64,000 nt of DNA from Aestuariivita sp. (GCA_026709985.1 JAPORY010000054.1:124001-188000), one strand, 5' to 3'; shown: positions 36,512-45,984, numbered from the stretch's first letter. The notes: generated by a model not told the origin, from the letters alone. Numbers and translations: made by a program.

Positions 36512-37389
36512 CCGTTGCTGCGCAAGAAAACATTGTCCGTACGTCTCAATCAGTGCGGGTTGGAATTTATCTGGCGTTAATCGTATTCGCGCTTTTTTAT
36601 TTGTTGCCGTTTGGCATTATGGTGATCAACTCAGTTAAACCGTTAATTGAAATTACGGAAGGCAATATGATTGCCTTGCCACGCGAATGGACAATCGATC
36701 CTTGGTTATCGGCGTGGTCAACGGCACAAATCGGTGTTGAGCCAACTGGTTTGCGACCGTACTTTGTGAATTCTATTGTCATGGCACTCCCAGCGGTCGC
36801 GATATCGACGGCATTGGGAGCCATTAACGGTTACATTCTTACCAAATGGCAATTCAGAGGCGCGACGCTGATATTCGGGTTACTCCTGTTTTCTTGCTTT
36901 ATACCATTCCAAATCGTGCTCATTCCGATGGCACGAGTGCTCGGGGTTCTGAATATCGCCGGGACAACATACGGACTTATATTAGTTCATGTCGTTTATG
37001 GGTTAGGATTTTCAACACTCTTTTTTCGGAATTTTTACGCGGCATTTCCGAATGAGTTGGTCCGTGCGGCCCAAATTGATGGGGCGGGTTTCTTTAGAAT
37101 TTTTTGGCGGATTATGTTGCCTTCTTCTGGGCCGATATTGGCTGTTTGCTGTATTTGGCAATTCACCAACATCTGGAATGATTTCTTGTTCGGTGCCTCT
37201 TTTGCCAGCGGGAGTGCTGCACCAATGACGGTTTCGCTCAACAATCTCGTAAATTCCTCGACCGGCGTAAGAGAATATAATGTTCATTTTGCCGGCGCAA
37301 TTTTGGCTGCAGGACCAACACTGTTAGTATATATTATCGCCGGTCGTTATTTTGTGCGTGGATTGATGGCGGGTTCCGTGAAAGGTTAA
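36508..37389 (+). CDS. Sugar ABC transporter permease (GtsC-like)
   Basis: The second permease, 293 residues. The EAA loop is NELVRAAQIDGAGFFRIFWR and then IMLPSSGPI. The N-terminal membrane segment (LIVFALFYLLPFGIMVINSV) and the substrate-path region IWNDFLFGASFASG are as in MalG/GtsC proteins. Translation is coupled to the upstream permease by the ATGA overlap, and the ATPase gene follows after 3 bases, so the four subunits form one operon. Confidence 0.92.
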   Translation: MTVAAQENIVRTSQSVRVGIYLALIVFALFYLLPFGIMVINSVKPLIEITEGNMIALPREWTIDPWLSAWSTAQIGVEPTGLRPYFVNSIVMALPAVAISTALGAINGYILTKWQFRGATLIFGLLLFSCFIPFQIVLIPMARVLGVLNIAGTTYGLILVHVVYGLGFSTLFFRNFYAAFPNELVRAAQIDGAGFFRIFWRIMLPSSGPILAVCCIWQFTNIWNDFLFGASFASGSAAPMTVSLNNLVNSSTGVREYNVHFAGAILAAGPTLLVYIIAGRYFVRGLMAGSVKG

Positions 37390-37392
37390 GAA

Positions 37393-38517
37393 ATGGGTTT
37401 CTTAAACATTAATGGAGTTTCCAAGTCCTATGGTTCACTCAAGGTGTTGCATGGAATTGATATCGAGGTTGAAGAAGGGGAGTTCCTGGTGCTTGTCGGC
37501 CCTTCTGGATGTGGAAAATCGACTTTATTGAATTTGATCGCAGGTCTTGAAGATATTACCGATGGAGAAATCTTAATAAGGGATCGAGTTATTAATGGCG
37601 TTCATCCATCGGAAAGAAATATTGCGATGGTTTTTCAATCATACGCGCTTTATCCCAACATGACCGTTGGCCAGAACATCACGTTCGGTTTGGAAATGCA
37701 TGGGGTTTCAAAAAAAGAGCGTAAGATCGCCTTGGATGAAGTCGCTAAACTCCTGCGAATTGAGAATCTATTGCATCGCAAACCAAAACAATTGTCGGGT
37801 GGACAAAGGCAACGCGTTGCAATGGGGCGCGCTTTAGTTCGAAACCCGGACGTTTTTTTGTTCGACGAACCGTTATCAAACTTAGATGCGAAACTGCGTG
37901 TCGACATGAGAACGGAAATAAAGAAACTTCATCAAAATCTCGGGACAACGATAGTTTATGTTACCCATGATCAGATTGAAGCAATGACCCTATCAAGTCG
38001 AATTGCGGTGATGAATGACGGCTATGTGCAGCAACTTGGAACGCCGAAGGAGATCTATGATAATCCACAAAATATTTTTGTTGCGACGTTTATGGGCTCG
38101 CCAGCGATGAATTTAATCCCAGCAATAGTGCGAGCGTTGGATGACGGTACGGTCGCTGAAATTTCATTGTATGATGGTTCCTTAGAGCACTTACCGTTTG
38201 GTCGCGCAGATATGAATTCTTGGGACGGACGAGAGATATTGCTTGGATTGCGGCCAGAGATGATTACGGACGAAGAGAGTGCCGATCGTAAATCTCAGAA
38301 TATCGCACGAATTAAAAATAGAATCGAGGTTACAGAACCCGCTGGATCTGATACCTTTATTTCGATGCAGGCTGGCGGGAAGAGTATCGTTGCCCGAATG
38401 AAGTCGGACATTGACGTCAAACCAGATCAGGTATTCCCATTTGCAATAAATATGGACAAAGCAGTTATTTTTGATCCCGTTGAAGGAATTCGTATTCAAG
38501 CAAATATAAGTTCGTAA
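37393..38517 (+). CDS. Sugar ABC transporter ATP-binding protein (MsmX/UgpC type)
   Basis: The ATPase of the GtsABC-like importer, 374 residues. Walker A GPSGCGKSTLLNLI, Q-loop MVFQSYALYPNMTV, signature LSGGQRQRVAMGRAL, Walker B DVFLFDEPLSNLD and H-loop YVTHDQIEAMT are intact, and a MalK-like C-terminal domain is present (GREILLGLRPEMI). It is closely similar in layout to the ATPase at 31353 but clearly distinct in sequence. It ends the operon; a short spacer separates it from the convergent tetR-family gene. Confidence 0.95.
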   Translation: MGFLNINGVSKSYGSLKVLHGIDIEVEEGEFLVLVGPSGCGKSTLLNLIAGLEDITDGEILIRDRVINGVHPSERNIAMVFQSYALYPNMTVGQNITFGLEMHGVSKKERKIALDEVAKLLRIENLLHRKPKQLSGGQRQRVAMGRALVRNPDVFLFDEPLSNLDAKLRVDMRTEIKKLHQNLGTTIVYVTHDQIEAMTLSSRIAVMNDGYVQQLGTPKEIYDNPQNIFVATFMGSPAMNLIPAIVRALDDGTVAEISLYDGSLEHLPFGRADMNSWDGREILLGLRPEMITDEESADRKSQNIARIKNRIEVTEPAGSDTFISMQAGGKSIVARMKSDIDVKPDQVFPFAINMDKAVIFDPVEGIRIQANISS

Positions 38518-38692
38518 ATCTAAGCGAAGTGAACCGTGGGCAACAGATGCTCTGCTATTAATCGGTCTCCTGAGGAAATTAAGCACGAGCCAAGTTTGAG
38601 AGTTAAAGAACCGCGAATCATCGGACCAAGGGGTGTTGTTCTTTGGTAGGCGCCGCAAACTTGAATTGGTGCGATATGGGTGCGGGCGGAAC

Positions 38693-39328
38693 TTAGTTTC
38701 TTACCAAGCGAAGAATTGTTTCGATATTGAACAAAAGTCGTTGTTCCAGAGCCGATTTATCCATTAAGTCGCGTTCAAACAAAAACGACCCCGTATATCG
38801 GTTTGTTAAGTAGTAGAATCCGATCGCCGCAATCGTAATGTTGAGTTGCGTGGCGTCAATTCCGTGCCGAATTACGCCAGTTTGCTGTCCGCGCTGCAAG
38901 ATATCTTCAACAATATCAATGAGACCACGCATGGCAATTGAAAGACTAGACAAGGACGAGATATGTCGCGCCTTATGCAAGTTCTCACTGTTTACTAAGT
39001 TAATGAATTCTGGATTTTTTAGATAATAATTCCAAGTGAATCGAACAAGCGACGCGAGCGCCTCCAATGGCTCGAGATCCTTTAGATTGAGTTTTTGCTC
39101 TGCTCTACGGATATCTAGATACGCTTCTTCAAGAACGCGTGTAAAAAGGCTCTCTTTGCTCCCAAAATAGTGGTACAGCATTCGCTTGTTTGCCTTTGCC
39201 GACCGTGCGATTTCATCGACGCGCGCTCCAGCCAAGCCATGTTTAGAAAATTCCCTTTTCGCCGCAGAGAGAAGTCTCGCTTTGGTTGCCTCAGCGTTTC
39301 GTTTTCTTGCTCTTGGTGGCGACGACAA
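38693..39328 (-). CDS. TetR/AcrR-family transcriptional regulator
   Basis: A protein of 211 residues. The N-terminal DNA-binding domain is textbook TetR: RLLSAAKREFSKHGLAGARV, then DEIARSAKANKRMLYHYFGS and KESLFTRVLEEAY. The C-terminal ligand domain is helical. The start appears to be TTG 39328. TetR repressors bind 15-20 bp palindromes of just the kind repeated through this island, and this is the only DNA-binding regulator gene seen between 24.9 and 64 kb, so it is the best candidate to bind them. Against this, no clear copy lies in its own upstream region. Role as island repressor is inference. Confidence 0.9.
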   Translation of the reverse strand: MSSPPRARKRNAEATKARLLSAAKREFSKHGLAGARVDEIARSAKANKRMLYHYFGSKESLFTRVLEEAYLDIRRAEQKLNLKDLEPLEALASLVRFTWNYYLKNPEFINLVNSENLHKARHISSLSSLSIAMRGLIDIVEDILQRGQQTGVIRHGIDATQLNITIAAIGFYYLTNRYTGSFLFERDLMDKSALEQRLLFNIETILRLVRN

Positions 39329-40156
39329 CTTATTGCTCTTTCTTTAGCAAAATTAATTGAATTTTTAGCTTAGGACGATCTTAAGCGAATGTCGACTTCT
39401 ATAGTCGTCATACATCAAGATTATAGAGTTAAACAAGCGGGATTTTTCTGAAAATACTTTGGCATGGGTTGTTATAGCGTTTGCTTCCTAACCCACCGCT
39501 TATCCCTCTGAATTTCAATACCAAGTATCCGTCGTAGAGGCGCTAGTCCTCACGTCCAAATCCGATCCCGCGCTAAGTAAAATCCAAGTTTATGAGTCAC
39601 GAATCAAGAATCTACCTAATTCTAACTGCGCGAAAAATGTCTGTTAAATCCGAATGCTTCGCAGAAACTCTGCTATCTGCTTGCCCGAACAGGCGACCGT
39701 TTGGGTACGACGAGGGCAAAAGGGTCTGGCAGTTGTCTCTGTAATACTCTGCCAACTCAGAATCTCAATCAATCTTTGTGCCGGCCGCAAGACAAACTTT
39801 CTCAATCGGGTTTGGGCGACTATCTGACACTTAGCCTCTCCTAATGCTATGTTCTGCAGACTTGTCTCCGTTCTAATCGGATAGTTTTTCGGTAGGACGA
39901 TATGCTTGCCTTACTGGGAAACGAAATGGAACTGAAGGAGCCCGCAAGGCATTTCCTTCCTTCGCTTGTAAGCGCACGACACCCTCCCGCTCAACCGACA
40001 ATATTCGCAAGTTCGCATGAGAACTCCGATCTGATGAATGTCTTGCCTGCGCCAAACTCCCGCCTCGTTCCAAGCGAAAATTCTACACAAATCGTCAGGA
40101 AATGAAATAGCGAAAATTGGTGAGAAAAAGGTCTTGACAAACTATTCTTGTATGAA
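39329..40156. other. Long spacer between the tetR-family gene and the ribose-type importer
   Basis: About 830 bases with no supported gene. Overlapping frames on opposite strands near 39873-40105 (66-67 codons) have no recognisable features. A -35-like TTGACA at 40134-40139 precedes operator copy 3 and probably belongs to the importer promoter. A dyad GCTTAGG...CTTAAGC near 39369 upstream of tetR might be its own control site, but it differs from the island palindrome. Confidence 0.45.
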
Positions 40157-40172
40157 GTAACTAGATAGTTAT
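40157..40172. promoter_or_regulatory. Operator-like palindrome copy 3
   Basis: GTAACTAGATAGTTAT matches the best copy (reverse orientation) at 15 of 16 positions. It lies 18-33 bases after a TTGACA hexamer (40134-40139), overlapping the expected -10 region, and 72 bases before the binding-protein ATG. This position fits repression of the 40.2-46 kb operon. Confidence 0.8.
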
Positions 40173-40244
40173 ATAACGCGATAGTGTTAGAAAAATTTAG
40201 GGAACTCCTAGAAATTCTTAGAACCTGTTTGAAAGGGGGAGAAA

Positions 40245-41357
40245 ATGTCGTTTATCAAGAAGTTTATCGAGAGCGAGACGGTTAGCCGTCGGAACTTTCT
40301 GATGGCATCTGCCTATGGTATTTCGGGTGCGACCGCGCTTCAAATGTTCGGTCCTTCGCCGTCAATGGCAGCAACTTACAGCGATCCAACCATTGCTTGG
40401 AGCTATCGTAATCGAACTAATCCGTATTGGAATGAAATTGTTTCCGGCGGAGAGGCCTTCGTGGAGAGTCTTGGGAAATCGAAAGATTTCTTAACCCATT
40501 TAATCAACGAAGGGTCTTCAGAAAAATCACTCGCAGACGTTAAAGCGCTACTTGCCAAAACCAATGGTGAACTTGCGCTTGCGATTGATACGAATGATGC
40601 ACCTAATGCGCGTCCCGTTGTCGAGGCGTGCGTCGACGCTAACGCCTATGTTTCAACGCTCTGGAATAAAACGGACGATCTCCATCCGTGGGATTTTGGT
40701 GACAATTACGTTAGTCATATGTCGTGGTCTGACGAAGGCCCAGCTGAGCGAACGGCGCGTATACTGCTGGAAGCCATTGGCGGCAAAGGTGGCGTCGTAC
40801 ACCTTGGTGGCATTGCGTCGAACAATCCGGCGATTGAACGACTAAATGGGTTGAAAAACGCCTTGAAAGATTACCCAGACGTCGAATTACTTGATGCAGA
40901 GCCGGCCGATTGGGATACCCAAAAGGCTAATCAAGTGATGTCAGCATTCATAACGCGCTATGGCGACGAGATTTCGGGCGTTCATTGTGCCAATGATACC
41001 ATTGCCTACGGTGTCCTAGAGGCACTGCGCGCCGAGGGTATTGAGGATATGCCGGTGACCGCTTATGACGGGAATCCGCAGGCGGTTCAACTTGTGGCCG
41101 ACCGCAAGCTACTGGCAACGGTATTTACCAATCCTCATTGGGGCGGCGGCATCACGGCGGCGCTCGCTTATTACGCGGCGACAGGCTATTTCAAGCCGTC
41201 GGATGAACCGAAGGAGCATCGTGAATTTAATGGTCCGACGATTTTTGTGACCCCCGAAGATGCTCTTGAGTTCAAAGCCAATTATCTTGATAGCGTTCCA
41301 AAATATGATTGGACAGACTTCTGGGGTCCGTCGAGTGGTCCCATTGTTTATAAGTGA
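40245..41357 (+). CDS. Substrate-binding protein of a ribose-type ABC importer
   Basis: A periplasmic binding protein of 370 residues of the type I (ribose/galactose, LacI-like) fold. The N-terminus has a twin-arginine-type signal (SRRNFLMASAYGISGATAL), unusual but known for some binding proteins. Mature motifs include IAWSYRNRTNPYWNEIVSGG, GKGGVVHLGGIASNNPAIER and GVHCANDTIAYGVLEALRAEG. Start follows GGGGGAGAAA. It is the first gene of an importer with two permeases and a tandem ATPase, and of the dehydrogenase behind them. A pentose, polyol or cyclic alcohol is possible; the ligand cannot be read. Confidence 0.88.
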   Translation: MSFIKKFIESETVSRRNFLMASAYGISGATALQMFGPSPSMAATYSDPTIAWSYRNRTNPYWNEIVSGGEAFVESLGKSKDFLTHLINEGSSEKSLADVKALLAKTNGELALAIDTNDAPNARPVVEACVDANAYVSTLWNKTDDLHPWDFGDNYVSHMSWSDEGPAERTARILLEAIGGKGGVVHLGGIASNNPAIERLNGLKNALKDYPDVELLDAEPADWDTQKANQVMSAFITRYGDEISGVHCANDTIAYGVLEALRAEGIEDMPVTAYDGNPQAVQLVADRKLLATVFTNPHWGGGITAALAYYAATGYFKPSDEPKEHREFNGPTIFVTPEDALEFKANYLDSVPKYDWTDFWGPSSGPIVYK

Positions 41358-41369
41358 GGAATTCTAGAG

Positions 41370-41401
41370 AGGTTTGGCCTAGAGAATTCTAGGCCAAACC
41401 T
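41370..41401 (+). promoter_or_regulatory. 14-bp perfect hairpin after the ribose-type binding-protein gene
   Basis: The arms AGGTTTGGCCTAGA / TCTAGGCCAAACCT pair perfectly around a 4-base loop. It begins 12 bases after the binding-protein stop. There is no T run, so mRNA 3'-end protection or partial attenuation is likelier than full termination. Confidence 0.8.
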
Positions 41402-41457
41402 AATTTCGATAGGTTTGTTGACTCAACGAAATTTGGCTCGAACTGGGAGGAGAGTTA

Positions 41458-42459
41458 ATGGCCATAACCGAAGCTTCGGGGGGAATTATCTCATCTCTAA
41501 AGCTTTCTAGGCGCAACACTCTGATAAAGTGGGCGCCTTTACTGGTTTTGGTCGTCTTGATTGCTTTTTTTTCACTTATTGAGCCTCGTTTTTTTTCTGT
41601 TCGTAACTTTGCGCGTATTTTTACTGCTGCTTCGCCAAGTTTAATGGTGGCAGTAGGCGTTACTTTTATCATCATTATGGGATCCATTGATCTGTCGATG
41701 GAAGGTACAATTTCTGTTTGCGCCGTATCGTTCGCATTTTGTTTTATGGCGTTAGGCGGAACCCTTGCGAGTTGGGCATGGTTATCTTTGCCTTTTGCGC
41801 TAGTCATTGGTGCTATCATGGGCGCTTTGAACGGGCTCATCCACGTAAAGCTAAAGATTCCATCTTTCATGGCATCACTTGCTATGGGTTTTGTTGGAAC
41901 TGGGCTTGCGATGGTCATGACTGGCGGAGATCGTATTAGGATTGAAGACGAATTTTTCCGCGGACTTCTGACCGAAAGAATACTGAACTTCCCGTTAATG
42001 GTTTATGTCGCAGTCCTGTTTCTGCTCGTTGCGTGGGTCATTCAATCTTACACAATTCTAGGCCGCAACTTTTACGCTGTCGGCGGTGGAGAAGAGTTGG
42101 CGATAGCCTCTGGGGTTGATGTTGATCGTGTGCGCATCATGGGCTTTATGCTGGCTGGCATCTTTTTTTCCGTTGGCGCTCTTTTGGCCGTGGGGCGTAT
42201 AGGGATTGCGGAAACCGCAACTGGCAATAATTTTATGTTTCTTTCGATTACTGCCGTCGTTGTCGGCGGTACGGCGTTGTGGGGAGGGATAGGTGGGGTA
42301 TGGAATACCCTTGTCGGGGTTTTGGTCGTATTTGTTATCGGAAATGGCATGGTTGTCATCGGGCTACCTGGTTACACCCAAGATGGAGTTCTTGGTCTGC
42401 TCGTAATTATAGCGGTCATTTTGTCCACAGATCGTAAGTCTATTAGTTTTGTGAAGTAG
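41458..42459 (+). CDS. Ribose-type ABC transporter permease 1
   Basis: An inner-membrane protein of 333 residues with eight to ten membrane segments, RbsC/AraH family. Characteristic segments are FITIIMGSIDLS-like FIIIMGSIDLSMEGTI, MGALNGLIHVKLKIPSFMA and ASGVDVDRVRIMGFMLAGIF, and the glycine-rich VVVGGTALWGGIGGVWNTLV. The Shine-Dalgarno GGGAGGAG is strong. It is followed by the ATPase and a second, different permease, so the channel is probably a heterodimer, unlike the RbsC homodimer. Confidence 0.92.
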   Translation: MAITEASGGIISSLKLSRRNTLIKWAPLLVLVVLIAFFSLIEPRFFSVRNFARIFTAASPSLMVAVGVTFIIIMGSIDLSMEGTISVCAVSFAFCFMALGGTLASWAWLSLPFALVIGAIMGALNGLIHVKLKIPSFMASLAMGFVGTGLAMVMTGGDRIRIEDEFFRGLLTERILNFPLMVYVAVLFLLVAWVIQSYTILGRNFYAVGGGEELAIASGVDVDRVRIMGFMLAGIFFSVGALLAVGRIGIAETATGNNFMFLSITAVVVGGTALWGGIGGVWNTLVGVLVVFVIGNGMVVIGLPGYTQDGVLGLLVIIAVILSTDRKSISFVK

Positions 42460-42469
42460 AAAAGCCTCA

Positions 42470-43975
42470 ATGTATCAACTCACAAAGGTAAATAAGAAGT
42501 TTCCAGGGGTTCACGCGCTCAAAAACGTCGACTTCTTTATTGGTCGGGGCGAAATTGTCGGTCTCGTGGGTGAGAATGGCGCTGGGAAATCCACCTTGAT
42601 GAAAATCATCTACGGTGCCCATCAGCCCGATACCGGAACTATTGAAATTGATGGCAAGACAATACGATTTCAGAATTCTCGGCAAGCGATGGATTACGGT
42701 ATCGGGATGTTATTTCAAGAACAGTCCCTCATTACGAATCTCACTGTAATGGAGAATATTTTTTTAGGTTTTGAACTTCAATTTTCAAATTTCGGCGTGA
42801 TCAACTGGAAGTCTATGGCAAAGGCCGCTCAATATCAGTTGAAAAAGGTCAATCTTAACATCGACCCGTCCACAGTAACCTCTAGGCTATCTTTTGCGCA
42901 GCGACAGTTGGTGGAACTCGCAAAAGTGTTGACACTGGAAGAACGAATCGACGGTGATCTCGTTATCTTGCTTGATGAGCCGACCTCTGTTCTTGCCCAA
43001 GAAGAAGTTCAGTTACTATTCGAACTTGTAAGGCAATTGACCAATCGAGTGTCTTTTATTTTTGTGAGCCATCGCCTTGATGAAGTGCTCGAATTATCAG
43101 ACCGAATTTACGTTATGAAGGACGGAGAAGTCGTCGACACGGTAAAAGGTGATAAAGCCGACATTGATGATATTCAGCGTAAAATGGTCGGACGCGATAT
43201 CGATAAGGAATACTACCGCGAATATCGGCAAAAATCATATGATCAGTCGAAAAAACTTGTGTCATTTAACGCCGTAAGTGTTGCCGAACAATTTTATGAC
43301 ATTTCTTTTGATTTGCGTGCTGGCGAGGTTGTGAGTTTCGTGGGCACGGAAGGATCGGGCCGTGAGGCCATTCTTCGCACGGTTTTCGGTTTGAATAATC
43401 CGACTGGCGGTCAATTTCTAGTTAAAGATAGCCCTTACAGTACCGGCACTGTTCGTGAAGCCGTGCAACGCGGAATTGGATACGTTCCGCGTGAACGGAA
43501 AGTTGAAGGTATCGTAAATGGCATGAACGTATATGAGAATATGACGCTCAGTCAGCTAAGCAGTTACTCCAACAAAGGCATTCTTCGCGTTGGGGAAGAA
43601 AAGCGACTTGCAGAGAACTGGGTCGAAAAACTCTCAATAAAAACCCCGAGTGTTGAAAAGGACTGTGGCGGTTTATCGGGCGGAAACCAACAAAAGGTTG
43701 TATTAGCTAAATGGCGTTCAGGTGGTTCGGATGTGATTTTGCTTGATCACCCGACGCGGGGCCTAGACATCGGGGCAAAAGAGGATGTCTATGAAATGGT
43801 TCGTGACATGTGTGAAGACGGTGCTGGAATTATCCTCGTTGCAGATACGTTGGAAGAAGCCATCGGGTTGAGCCATACCATTTATGTATTGAAAGACGGC
43901 CGATTTCAAAAATGTTTTGACGGGTCCACAGGCGACAAACCATCTCTCTATGATCTTGTACATTACATGATTTAA
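42470..43975 (+). CDS. Ribose-type ABC transporter ATPase with two nucleotide-binding domains
   Basis: An RbsA/MglA-like protein of 501 residues. The first domain has Walker A GENGAGKSTLMKIIYG, a degenerate signature LSFAQRQLVELAKV and Walker B VILLDEPTSVL. The second has a degenerate P-loop (GTEGSGREAILRTVFG), a full signature LSGGNQQKVVLAKW, and Walker B VILLDHPTRGLD in which the usual catalytic Glu is His. Thus each composite site mixes one intact and one altered element; some asymmetry is normal in this family. It lies between the two permease genes; its TAA overlaps the next ATG by one base. Confidence 0.92.
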   Translation: MYQLTKVNKKFPGVHALKNVDFFIGRGEIVGLVGENGAGKSTLMKIIYGAHQPDTGTIEIDGKTIRFQNSRQAMDYGIGMLFQEQSLITNLTVMENIFLGFELQFSNFGVINWKSMAKAAQYQLKKVNLNIDPSTVTSRLSFAQRQLVELAKVLTLEERIDGDLVILLDEPTSVLAQEEVQLLFELVRQLTNRVSFIFVSHRLDEVLELSDRIYVMKDGEVVDTVKGDKADIDDIQRKMVGRDIDKEYYREYRQKSYDQSKKLVSFNAVSVAEQFYDISFDLRAGEVVSFVGTEGSGREAILRTVFGLNNPTGGQFLVKDSPYSTGTVREAVQRGIGYVPRERKVEGIVNGMNVYENMTLSQLSSYSNKGILRVGEEKRLAENWVEKLSIKTPSVEKDCGGLSGGNQQKVVLAKWRSGGSDVILLDHPTRGLDIGAKEDVYEMVRDMCEDGAGIILVADTLEEAIGLSHTIYVLKDGRFQKCFDGSTGDKPSLYDLVHYMI

Positions 43976-44931
43976 TGGCTACAGCGACAATGACCGTCCA
44001 ATCCCTAAAGCCCTATTTTCCTTGGATTACGCTTGTTATCCTCGTCTCGGTTGTTGGTTTGCTCAATCCAGCTTTCTTGAAGCCCAATAGCCTAATCGTA
44101 CTCATTGCGGACATTGTTCCACTTTTTATCATGGCATTAGGAATGACTTTCGCAATTTATATTGGAGGAATTGATCTCTCGGTGCAACAAATCGCAAATT
44201 TTGTGACAGTCATTGCTACCGTTTTCCTTTTGCAGTTCGGAATTTTTGTCGCTGTACTCTGTATTATCACGGGTTTCGTAATCGGGGCGATTTCCGGTTG
44301 GATTACGACAAAACAATATGTGCCGTCTTTTGTTGCGACCCTGGCGATGGGATTTATTGCGTTGTCGCTTGCTCGATTTCTCTCAGGTGAGAGGGCTTTG
44401 TCGATGAACGCGGAAGCGCGTGACGCAACATTTGGTTGGATTTTCGAACGTACAGTTGGGGTTCCGAACGAACTCATTATTGCAGCTACATTACTGTTGC
44501 TCGTCTGGTTTTTGCAAAATCATACAACCTTCGGTCGTGCGCTTAAGGCGGTCGGGGCGGGAGAACTTGCCGCTGTAGCCTCTGGTCTGAACGTGGATCG
44601 AATTAAGATATTGGCATTTGCCTTGTCTGGTACGATGGCCGCAGTTGCCGGTCTGATGTTCTCAGCAAAATTATCAGGCGGTGATGCCAATCTAGCAAAT
44701 GGATTTCTGATTCTTGCGATTGTTGCCGTTTTGGTTGGCGGTACCCCGTTGACTGGAGGGGTCGGTGGGATGATGAATACCCTAGCGGGTACGCTAATTG
44801 TTGTCGTAATCCGTTCGGCAATGATTTACCTTGAAATCAATGCAATCATGCAGCAGATGGTGTTCGGTGTCATCTTGATTGTTGCGATAGCTCTAACAAT
44901 TGACCGCTCTAAAATTCGTATCGTTAAATGA
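43975..44931 (+). CDS. Ribose-type ABC transporter permease 2
   Basis: The second permease of the importer, 318 residues, RbsC family. Typical segments are MALGMTFAIYIGGIDLSVQQ, VPSFVATLAMGFIALSLARF and ASGLNVDRIKILAFALSGTM, followed by AVLVGGTPLTGGVGGMMNTL. Its ATG shares a base with the ATPase stop, and its own stop overlaps the dehydrogenase start (ATGATG), so translation through the operon is coupled. Confidence 0.92.
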   Translation: MATATMTVQSLKPYFPWITLVILVSVVGLLNPAFLKPNSLIVLIADIVPLFIMALGMTFAIYIGGIDLSVQQIANFVTVIATVFLLQFGIFVAVLCIITGFVIGAISGWITTKQYVPSFVATLAMGFIALSLARFLSGERALSMNAEARDATFGWIFERTVGVPNELIIAATLLLLVWFLQNHTTFGRALKAVGAGELAAVASGLNVDRIKILAFALSGTMAAVAGLMFSAKLSGGDANLANGFLILAIVAVLVGGTPLTGGVGGMMNTLAGTLIVVVIRSAMIYLEINAIMQQMVFGVILIVAIALTIDRSKIRIVK

Positions 44932-45959
44932 TGCGTGCAGCGGTCTTAGTTGAACCAAATCAGTTCCGATTTGAAGATCGCCCGGTTCCGGTACCGCAGC
45001 CGAACGAGGTTTTGATTCGCTTGGCACGGGTCGGGGTCTGCGGCACAGATCTGCATATTTTCAAAGGAAATTATGCGCGTGATAATCTCCCAATGGTGAT
45101 CGGGCATGAATTGTCCGGGACAATTGCAGTTCTTGGAAAAGATGTTCGAGGCTTACGCGTTGACGACAAAGTTGTTGTCGACATGAACATCGGTTGCGGT
45201 TTGTGCTTCTGGTGTCGTCGTAATGAGGTTTTGAATTGTCCCGAGAGGGCTCAGCTAGGGATCACAGTTGATGGTGCCTTCGCTGAGTATATTGTTGTAC
45301 CGGCGCGCCTGGTGATTCCGGCCCCAAAACAGATGCCATTTGATGTTCTAGCACTGACGGAACCGTTAGCTTGTGTAATTCGGGCAGCGCGAAAAGCAAA
45401 AATAGGTTTCGGTCAATCGGTTGTTGTTCTGGGAGTTGGTCCCATTGGTCATTTGCACGTGCAACTGGTACGCGCAATTGGCGCGGCGCCCATCGTCGCC
45501 TATGATCTCAATGAAAGTCGAGTTTCTTGTGCGTGTCAATTTGGAGCCGACATCGGTGTATCTGACCTGCAAGAACTGCAAAGCGTCGTCTTGGAAGTTA
45601 CCGCAGGTCGTGGTGCAGACGTCGTGGTGGAGTGTGTTGGACTTCCGCAACTCTATCAAACGGCTATGCAATTGATTCGCAAAGGCGGGCACTTGGCGGC
45701 TTTCGGTCTCACCGAAGCTGAAGCCCTTCTCCCGCTCAATATTCTGAGAACAATTCTGGAAGAAAATTCCATTAAGGGCTCGGTAGCAGGAATGGGTCAA
45801 GACATGCATGACGCGCTTACTCTCTTGGTCCATGAACGTATCAATCCTGAACCCCTTATGGGGACAGACTTTCCTTTAGGTGAAATTCAATCGGCATTTG
45901 ATTCTCACGAACGCCGAATCGACGATTTAAAGACACAAATTGTAATCAATAACGGATGA
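44928..45959 (+). CDS. Zinc-dependent alcohol/polyol dehydrogenase (MDR superfamily)
   Basis: A protein of 343 residues with all zinc features: VCGTDLHIFKGNY and VIGHELSG for the catalytic zinc, and the structural-zinc cysteines in NIGCGLCFWCRRNEVLNC. The NAD-binding motif is VVLGVGPIGHLHVQLV. It resembles L-threonine, sorbitol and related polyol dehydrogenases. It follows directly on the ribose-type permease with a 4-base overlap, so it likely oxidises the imported polyol or sugar. Compare the MDR protein at 32435, which lacks these ligands. Confidence 0.92.
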   Translation: MMRAAVLVEPNQFRFEDRPVPVPQPNEVLIRLARVGVCGTDLHIFKGNYARDNLPMVIGHELSGTIAVLGKDVRGLRVDDKVVVDMNIGCGLCFWCRRNEVLNCPERAQLGITVDGAFAEYIVVPARLVIPAPKQMPFDVLALTEPLACVIRAARKAKIGFGQSVVVLGVGPIGHLHVQLVRAIGAAPIVAYDLNESRVSCACQFGADIGVSDLQELQSVVLEVTAGRGADVVVECVGLPQLYQTAMQLIRKGGHLAAFGLTEAEALLPLNILRTILEENSIKGSVAGMGQDMHDALTLLVHERINPEPLMGTDFPLGEIQSAFDSHERRIDDLKTQIVINNG

Positions 45960-45984
45960 GATATTAGCTATGTCGTGAAAATAT

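Noticed and set aside
39873..40105. Overlapping 66- and 67-codon frames on opposite strands
   Set aside because: Mirror-image frames of this kind are typical shadows; neither has a ribosome-binding site or known motif.
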